A model generated the notes under the pieces. It had not been told where the DNA came from. It searched no databases and was given only the letters and a program-made list of their open reading frames with translations. From Tsukamurella conjunctivitidis (lineage in GTDB: Bacteria; Actinomycetota; Actinomycetes; Mycobacteriales; Mycobacteriaceae): a DNA stretch of 64,000 nt. The stretch covers positions 36,524-100,523 of the forward strand of contig NZ_VIGX01000013.1 of assembly GCF_007858475.1 (NCBI RefSeq). Direction: 5' to 3'. Position numbers and translations under genes: made by a program. Position 1 is the first letter of the stretch. Every line of letters begins with the position of its first letter. Positions 59,882 through 64,000 of the stretch are shown here, in pieces.

Positions 59882-60360
59882 CCGATCTCGTCCGCGGCGG
59901 CGGCACTGTCGAGTTGACCGTCTCCGCGGCGAGCACCGACCTCGACATCGAGAGCACGATCCTCGCGGCGCAGCGCGAGCAGGCCGCCCTCGTCCACAAA
60001 CGTCTCGCGGAGCAGGTTCAGTCGTGGCGCCGGGAGCTGTATGCGATGCGGGCCGACCTCGGCGGCAAGCCTGCGCCCGAGACGCACGCGCGCAGCCAGC
60101 CGACCTGCCCGATGCCGGGACGGATGCGCACCTGGGAGACCGCTGACGCGGTCTGGCTGCAATGGGTTCCGGTCGGGGAGCCGCTCGACCTTGACCACGC
60201 CGTCGCGCAGCGGGTTCCGGTCTCCGCGACCGACACCGACGATCAGCTCGCAGAGGCGGCCGAGCGGTGGCTGACCGGCTACGGTTGCCCGCCTGAAGGC
60301 ACAGTCGCCTGGGTGCTGCCGCAGTTGATCGCGTGGAGAGACCGATTGGCCGAGAGCTAG
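59860..60360 (+). CDS. Hypothetical protein, cassette B gene 3
   Basis: 166 residues, same length as its copy at 52867. Shared blocks are TLTDLVRGGGTV-LTV, RLAEQV-SWRRELYAMRA, CPMPGRMR and WLTGYGCPP-GTV-W. AAGGAG lies six bases before the GTG at 59860. The frame is intact, so it is a real paralogue and not decay. Function unknown. Its end overlaps a convergent gene by four bases. Confidence 0.55.
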   Translation: MSETRTLTDLVRGGGTVELTVSAASTDLDIESTILAAQREQAALVHKRLAEQVQSWRRELYAMRADLGGKPAPETHARSQPTCPMPGRMRTWETADAVWLQWVPVGEPLDLDHAVAQRVPVSATDTDDQLAEAAERWLTGYGCPPEGTVAWVLPQLIAWRDRLAES

Positions 60361-60644
60361 TAGCGGTCGGGATTGCGGTTGTTTTCCCAGTCGCACGTGA
60401 GCTGATCTCCCGCCTGGACGCAGTCGACGATGAAGGTCACTATCGGCTTACCGTGCCTGGTGACCGACGGATCGGTCGAGGTCACGGTGATGTGCCGCGC
60501 CTCGGGGGCATCGGACCAGGGATGCCAGGCCATCAGGCCCGCGAGCAGCAACGAAACCGAGACAAGTGCTGCCGCCAGGACCAGCGGGGACCGAAGGGGC
60601 GACCGCGACATGTCGTGCGCGGGAGACTGCAGAGAAGTCGACAT
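60357..60644 (-). CDS. Small exported or membrane-anchored protein
   Basis: 95 residues with one hydrophobic segment (LVLAAALVSVSLLLAGLMAW) near residue 20 and an outer part with two Cys (VDCVQAGDQLTCDWENN) that may form a disulfide. No lipobox. Unknown function. ATG at 60644 lacks a good ribosome site; ATG at 60611 is a possible alternative. The 236 bases between this gene and the protease start hold no gene that I can support. Confidence 0.5.
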   Translation of the reverse strand: MSTSLQSPAHDMSRSPLRSPLVLAAALVSVSLLLAGLMAWHPWSDAPEARHITVTSTDPSVTRHGKPIVTFIVDCVQAGDQLTCDWENNRNPDRY

Positions 60645-60880
60645 GTCGGTAGCGTATCAACGATACGTGATCGCGAATAATGGCTTGGTTCAGGGGTCGG
60701 GTTGTTCGTCACCGCCTTCCCATGGGGCTTGCTGGGCGAGGTCACCCAAGTTGCGGTCGCGGGCGACGGCCACCGACCACCACCACCTGCTGGATTTAGT
60801 TTCTTGAAGTGCTAGATTGCTGGGATTAGCCCGGTCGTTGTGTCCTTGGCGCTTCGGCCCCCATCGTGACTGGAGAAGAG

Positions 60881-61735
60881 ATGATGCGTTCCCTGACTCG
60901 CGCCGCCGTCCTGGCGGTGGCTGTTCCGTCTGCACTTGCCGGGCTTGCCGTTCCGGGTGCGGCGTCGGCCGCTCCCGCACCGTCTCCTGGTGGTGCTCGC
61001 GTGGCGATGCCCGTGGTGGGGCCGGGGTCGGAGATTGGGGTGGTGCGGGAGCGGCGTGCGGACGGGCGTGTTCGCGCGAGTGATTGCACGGTGGGTTTTG
61101 TGGCGGAGCGGCCTGATGGTCGCCGGGTTGCTGTGACTGCGGGGCATTGTGGCCGCCGGGGGCAGCTGGTGGGTGCTCCGATGCCGGGACGCGCGGGTGC
61201 GCTGCGCCAGGTGGGGGTGGTGTCGCAGTCATCGAACCCGGCAGAGAACGACTTCACCTCGCCGGACTGGGCGGTGGTGGACTTGCTGCCGTCGGTTCCG
61301 ACAGTGTCAACGCGCGGGCCTGTGCGGCAGAGCGTGGTTGGCGACGCCCGGGTCGGGGATCGGGTGTGCCAGCAGGGGATCAGCTCGGGATGGCGTTGCG
61401 GTGTGGTGCGCGCTGTGACACCGAACCGGATTCTGACCGACATCAAGTCCCGCCCCGGTGACAGCGGCGGCCCGCTGATGCGCCTGTCCGATGGCGCAGC
61501 AGTGGGAATCGCCACCGAGGCGACCGATGATCGCGTACCGGCGACCCGGCAGGCAACCATGTATGTGAGCTTGCGGGATGTACTGGCACGCGCCGGCGGC
61601 GGACTGCGACTGGCCACGACCAACAAGGGCGGAGCGCGGGTCGATCCGCGGCGTGCGGTCGCCGCCGAGGAGATCGCAGTGTTCACGTCTGAGCCCGCAG
61701 TGATGCCCACCGCTCCGACCACGGTCGTCAACTAA
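60881..61735 (+). CDS. Secreted trypsin-like serine protease (S1 family)
   Basis: 284 residues. A signal peptide (MMRSLTRAAVLAVAVPSALA) ends near AASA|AP. The triad is complete: VTAGHC (His), SPDWAVVDLL (Asp) and RPGDSGGPLMR (Ser). Cys pairs (ASDCTVGF, GHCG, RVCQQG, WRCGV) fit two disulfides as in chymotrypsin-like bacterial proteases. It is shorter than trypsin in its loops, similar to alpha-lytic or Rv1815-like proteins. GGAGAAGAG lies before the ATG. Codon use is G-rich and less C-ending than upstream genes. A weak CGACCGG/CCGGTCG hairpin follows at 61744-61758. Confidence 0.83.
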   Translation: MMRSLTRAAVLAVAVPSALAGLAVPGAASAAPAPSPGGARVAMPVVGPGSEIGVVRERRADGRVRASDCTVGFVAERPDGRRVAVTAGHCGRRGQLVGAPMPGRAGALRQVGVVSQSSNPAENDFTSPDWAVVDLLPSVPTVSTRGPVRQSVVGDARVGDRVCQQGISSGWRCGVVRAVTPNRILTDIKSRPGDSGGPLMRLSDGAAVGIATEATDDRVPATRQATMYVSLRDVLARAGGGLRLATTNKGGARVDPRRAVAAEEIAVFTSEPAVMPTAPTTVVN

Positions 61736-61802
61736 AGCAACACCGACCGGCCCGGTCGCGCTCTGGGACATGTTGCTTCGCCGCGCGTTGGGGGCGAGTC
61801 CG

Positions 61803-62219
61803 ATGGGAGGCCGCCTTCCTGTGTTTATGACCAATCATGCGCGAAACCGTAGCCAGTGGATGGCGCCTGCTCTTGTTGCGGGCTCACTTGCGGTGCTCGC
61901 GCTGGTTCTGGGGCAGCTTCTGGTTGCGGGGATAGCGTTGGTTGTCAGCGCCGGTTTCTGGGACCAGTCGGGCCGTCCTTCGAGGACCCCTGCCTGGCGT
62001 GCGTTGTTCATTGGTACGCCGGTTGCGGTCTTTGGATTCGCGGCCTGGGAGCTGGCGTATGGGCGGTGGGCGACGGGCTTCGTGTTGGCGGCGTTCGGGT
62101 TGGGGGCGGTGTCGCTGGCGGTGTTCGGCGACTGGCGCACACGGCAGGGGCAGCCGGCGCCCGTGCCGTGTGCGGAGGTTGAGCGCGACGCGGAGCCCCG
62201 GGATGCCGTACGTACTTGA
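61803..62219 (+). CDS. Small membrane protein, hypothetical
   Basis: 138 residues with four hydrophobic segments (APALVAGSLAVLALVLGQLL, AGIALVVSAGFW, ALFIGTPVAVFGFAAWELAY, GFVLAAFGLGAVSLAVFGDW). No family is recognised. Start is uncertain among ATG at 61770, 61803 and 61827; 61803 has a GGGGG-type site. It overlaps the next gene by 17 bases. Confidence 0.5.
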   Translation: MGGRLPVFMTNHARNRSQWMAPALVAGSLAVLALVLGQLLVAGIALVVSAGFWDQSGRPSRTPAWRALFIGTPVAVFGFAAWELAYGRWATGFVLAAFGLGAVSLAVFGDWRTRQGQPAPVPCAEVERDAEPRDAVRT

Positions 62220-62640
62220 GCCCGAAGTTGCCGGTGGCCTCGGTGAGGGATCGGTGCTGGACACGTCAGTGCACCCGCCGCTTCTGTCCCGACTGGAATA
62301 CGAGGTCATGGACTGGCAGGGCGACGACCTGATCAGCTCCTTCCCCGTGTACTTGGTGTCACCGCGGTTGCTCGCCGCGATAGAGGCCACCAGGTTGACG
62401 GGATTCACGGTGAACCCGAACTGTCGCGTCACCGTCGACGAGCAATGCCGTGACGAGGTGCAGGGTTCGGGTGTGCTCGCCTTCACGTGGATCGACATCC
62501 ACGGCGCCGTCGGCGATGACTTGCACATCACCTCTGACCTGCTGCTCGGCGTGTCGGATCGGGCATGGGCTGTGATCTCGTCGTTCACGCTGAACCGCTG
62601 CGACGTCCGCGGAGCAGGCCTCGACAACGAAGGAGCTTGA
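62203..62640 (+). CDS. Immunity-protein-like hypothetical (DUF1629-like pattern)
   Basis: 145 residues, soluble. The pattern 'GDDLISSFPVYLVSPRLLAAIEATRLTGFTV', then 'DIHGAVGDDLHITSDLLLGVSDRAWAVISSF', is like small proteins linked to polymorphic toxin immunity (Imm11/DUF1629 style). In those, a degenerate N-part precedes a 'lvvSeral..l..f.l..c' motif. I cannot confirm the family, and no toxin gene is adjacent. It overlaps both neighbours. Confidence 0.5.
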   Translation: MPYVLEPEVAGGLGEGSVLDTSVHPPLLSRLEYEVMDWQGDDLISSFPVYLVSPRLLAAIEATRLTGFTVNPNCRVTVDEQCRDEVQGSGVLAFTWIDIHGAVGDDLHITSDLLLGVSDRAWAVISSFTLNRCDVRGAGLDNEGA

Positions 62641-63416
62641 TGGAATCGCACCCGCACCCGCACCCGCAGTCGCCGGCCCGTCAGGAGGCGGTCCGCCTTG
62701 CCCGCAAGTCGGACGGCGGTGCGATGGCGTGGCTGTTCCTCGTTGTGGGAATCGTGTGGTTGGTCGGATCTGCGGCGTTCAGCATTCAGGAGACGGCCTT
62801 CTGGGCGTCCGCGCGGACGGTCGAGGGGCGCGTCGTCGATGTCGAGTCGCGTGTCGAGCGCAGCCGAACAGACTCATCCACGACGGGACGTGAGATTACG
62901 ACGCATCAGCGCGTGATCGAGTATCAGGTCGACGGTCACGTGCACCGGTTCACCGAGCGGGGCTCCTCCACGCAGGACCGCTCGGTAGGAGATCGGGTGA
63001 CAGTCAAATACTCACCCGATGATCCGTCGCGAGCCGCACTCGACAACTGGGGTGAACGGTGGCTGCCGACTCTTATGGTCGGCGGAGCACTGCTGTGGCT
63101 AGCGTTGTGGAGTGGCGTTCTCCTCTGGTTACGCCGCGAACGGCAGCGGCGGGTACAGCTCGCGTTGACGGGGCTCGAACTGACCGCGACGGCGGGCGAG
63201 CTGACGAAATCGAGATCCCGCAACGTCGACGGAGACCAGCAAACCTCCTGGGAAGTCGAATTCCGAGCGACACACCCAAACACGCACGAGCAGCTGCGCT
63301 TCACCAAGACCTACGGCTGGTGGTTCAAGCCGAGAAAGGTACCGGCGGTCGGCTCCACCATCACGGTCATCGTCGACGACAATGAGCATCACAAGTACAT
63401 CCTCGTCGAGCGATGA
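62640..63416 (+). CDS. DUF3592 domain membrane protein
   Basis: 258 residues. A His/Pro-rich start leads into a membrane helix (WLFLVVGIVWLVGSAAFSI), an outer domain with TVEGRVVDVESRVERS, HQRVIEYQVDGHVHRFTERGSS and VGDRVTVKYSPDDPSRAALD, and a second helix (MVGGALLWLALWSGVLLWL). A cytoplasmic beta domain completes it. This is the DUF3592 layout. Function is unknown. ATG in a TGATG overlap with the previous stop. Confidence 0.72.
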   Translation: MESHPHPHPQSPARQEAVRLARKSDGGAMAWLFLVVGIVWLVGSAAFSIQETAFWASARTVEGRVVDVESRVERSRTDSSTTGREITTHQRVIEYQVDGHVHRFTERGSSTQDRSVGDRVTVKYSPDDPSRAALDNWGERWLPTLMVGGALLWLALWSGVLLWLRRERQRRVQLALTGLELTATAGELTKSRSRNVDGDQQTSWEVEFRATHPNTHEQLRFTKTYGWWFKPRKVPAVGSTITVIVDDNEHHKYILVER

Positions 63417-63445
63417 GAGCATCCAGACAGCTACCTCGTCGCGGC

Positions 63446-63832
63446 CTACACACCGCGCCGTTCGATCAGCGCGGCTTCGCTCACCGCACTGATCTGCATG
63501 CCGCCGGCGACGACAGTCACTTCCTCCAGCGCGCCCGCGGCGGGCCACGTCGCTGTCGAGAACCCCACCCCGAGAACGCATTCCAGCGCACACGGCAGGT
63601 CCGGCACCATCACCTCAAGCACCGCCGGCAGGGCCCGGCAACCGATAGCAACGTCGACGGTGGACTCACCAACACGCAGCGTCGTCGCCTTCGTCTCGGA
63701 GCCGTCGCCGTGGATGTACGGCAGCCACATCACGTGGTCGGCACCTGCGAAGGCGGCGAGTGCCACGACGATCTCGGCGGCGTCGGCGGGCTCGGCAAAC
63801 AGCAGGACACGGGACAGGACAGTTGCGGGCAC
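63446..63832 (-). CDS. Hypothetical protein, intact relative of the 59215 remnant
   Basis: 128 residues. It starts MPATVLSRVLLFAEPADAAE and has VMWLPYIHGDGSETKATTL, then the block shared with the remnant at 59215 (VMVPDLPCALECVLGVGFS, TATWPAAG). The pattern of the C-terminal half suggests a glyoxalase/bleomycin-resistance-like fold ('vpDl..Al..vl..GF'), but metal ligands are not convincing. Convergent with the DUF3592 gene. Confidence 0.5.
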   Translation of the reverse strand: MPATVLSRVLLFAEPADAAEIVVALAAFAGADHVMWLPYIHGDGSETKATTLRVGESTVDVAIGCRALPAVLEVMVPDLPCALECVLGVGFSTATWPAAGALEEVTVVAGGMQISAVSEAALIERRGV

Positions 63833-63912
63833 GGAGGCCTCCTTCGCGACAACGCCGCCGCACCCGGATCGGGTGGCTATGACAGCTTGAAGAGGCCCCG
63901 GCTCGACGGCTA

Positions 63913-63967
63913 GACCTGGCCCCGTTTGCGACTCGCCGGTGGTGTTGCGACGGTTTGATCTGGCCCC
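63913..63967. repeat. Direct repeats near the window end
   Basis: GACCTGGCCCC (63913-63923) and GATCTGGCCCC (63957-63967) are near-identical direct repeats 44 bases apart, in a non-coding stretch of about 170 bases. Multiple short terminal repeats of this kind occur at the ends of IS21-type elements. The element itself, if any, would lie right of the window. Confidence 0.3.
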
Positions 63968-64000
63968 ACCTGATGGTTGCTCGTGAACATCGTTTCCGAG

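Noticed and set aside
60690-61232. Proline-rich 180-codon ORF opposite the secreted protease
   Set aside because: It is the antisense of the protease coding region; Pro/His/Arg bias is expected from that strand and there is no start signal.
1-64000. CRISPR arrays, rRNA genes or riboswitches
   Set aside because: No regularly spaced repeats, rRNA signatures or recognisable riboswitch cores were seen on either strand by reading.

Overview
The window is high-GC actinobacterial DNA: dense genes, many GTG starts, and many genes coupled by 4-base ATGA or GTGA overlaps. The gene content fits a mycolic-acid-producing member of the Mycobacteriales. It includes a HadA-like MaoC protein, a ThcA/ExaC-type aldehyde dehydrogenase near a DUF779 gene, an Asp23/AmaP envelope-stress block and an AnsP-type permease. 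A Tsukamurella-like host is my best guess, but it is inferred from gene content only.

Layout, core-like part (1-34,260). It starts with the 3' end of an aldehyde dehydrogenase, a phage-lysin-like GH25 gene beside a PIN-domain remnant, a PAP2 phosphatase, a carboxymuconolactone-decarboxylase-like gene, DUF779 and a large FAD oxidoreductase. Next come a STAS gene, tRNA-Arg(ACG) and tRNA-Ser(GCT). An ECF sigma factor pair (6,089-7,269) diverges from an Asp23/AmaP/CsbD envelope-stress operon (7,357-10,254). A HisC-like aminotransferase, a thioesterase, an acyltransferase, a GlxA-type regulator with a divergent MFS pump, two tandem 'QCCG' paralogues, and several transporters and regulators follow. 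From 22,642 to 31,516 lies a catabolic locus: LysR regulator, AtuA-like protein, CaiB/BaiF CoA-transferase, two DUF2236 oxygenase-family proteins alternating with two crotonases, and a PaaX-like regulator. It suggests breakdown of an isoprenoid or similar branched acid. A kinase and an asparagine-type permease complete this part.

Junction (34,212-34,566). A 3' half of tRNA-Ser(TGA) with its own terminator hairpin is joined to unrelated DNA in the anticodon loop. This is the usual scar of site-specific integration at a tRNA gene. Everything to the right has accessory character, and I see neither an integrase nor an intact tRNA-Ser(TGA) before the window ends. I therefore infer an island running past 64,000.

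Island cargo. The most notable system is a bidirectional biosynthetic locus. To the right (41,360-49,103) run eight tightly packed genes: a sugar-phosphate cyclase very like 2-epi-5-epi-valiolone synthase (EEVS), an SDR, a HAD phosphatase, a ROK-family kinase, two MDR dehydrogenases, an IolE-like TIM-barrel protein and an MFS exporter. To the left (40,924-35,590) runs a fully coupled operon: a 27-codon upstream ORF, a quinone-oxidoreductase-type MDR, two paralogous acyltransferase-3 proteins around an MFS pump, and an alpha/beta hydrolase. Together they look like a pathway for a C7-cyclitol, possibly acylated. I find no aminotransferase, nucleotidyltransferase or glycosyltransferase of the kind that makes acarbose- or validamycin-type products.

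Beyond it come an excisionase-like HTH gene, a block of small hypothetical genes of mobile-element type (49,515-53,367) and an SDR/aldehyde-dehydrogenase divergent pair. Then come a lipoprotein, an esterase, an AraC regulator, a partial second copy of the hypothetical block (59,215-60,360), a secreted trypsin-like protease, small membrane proteins and a possible insertion-sequence edge.
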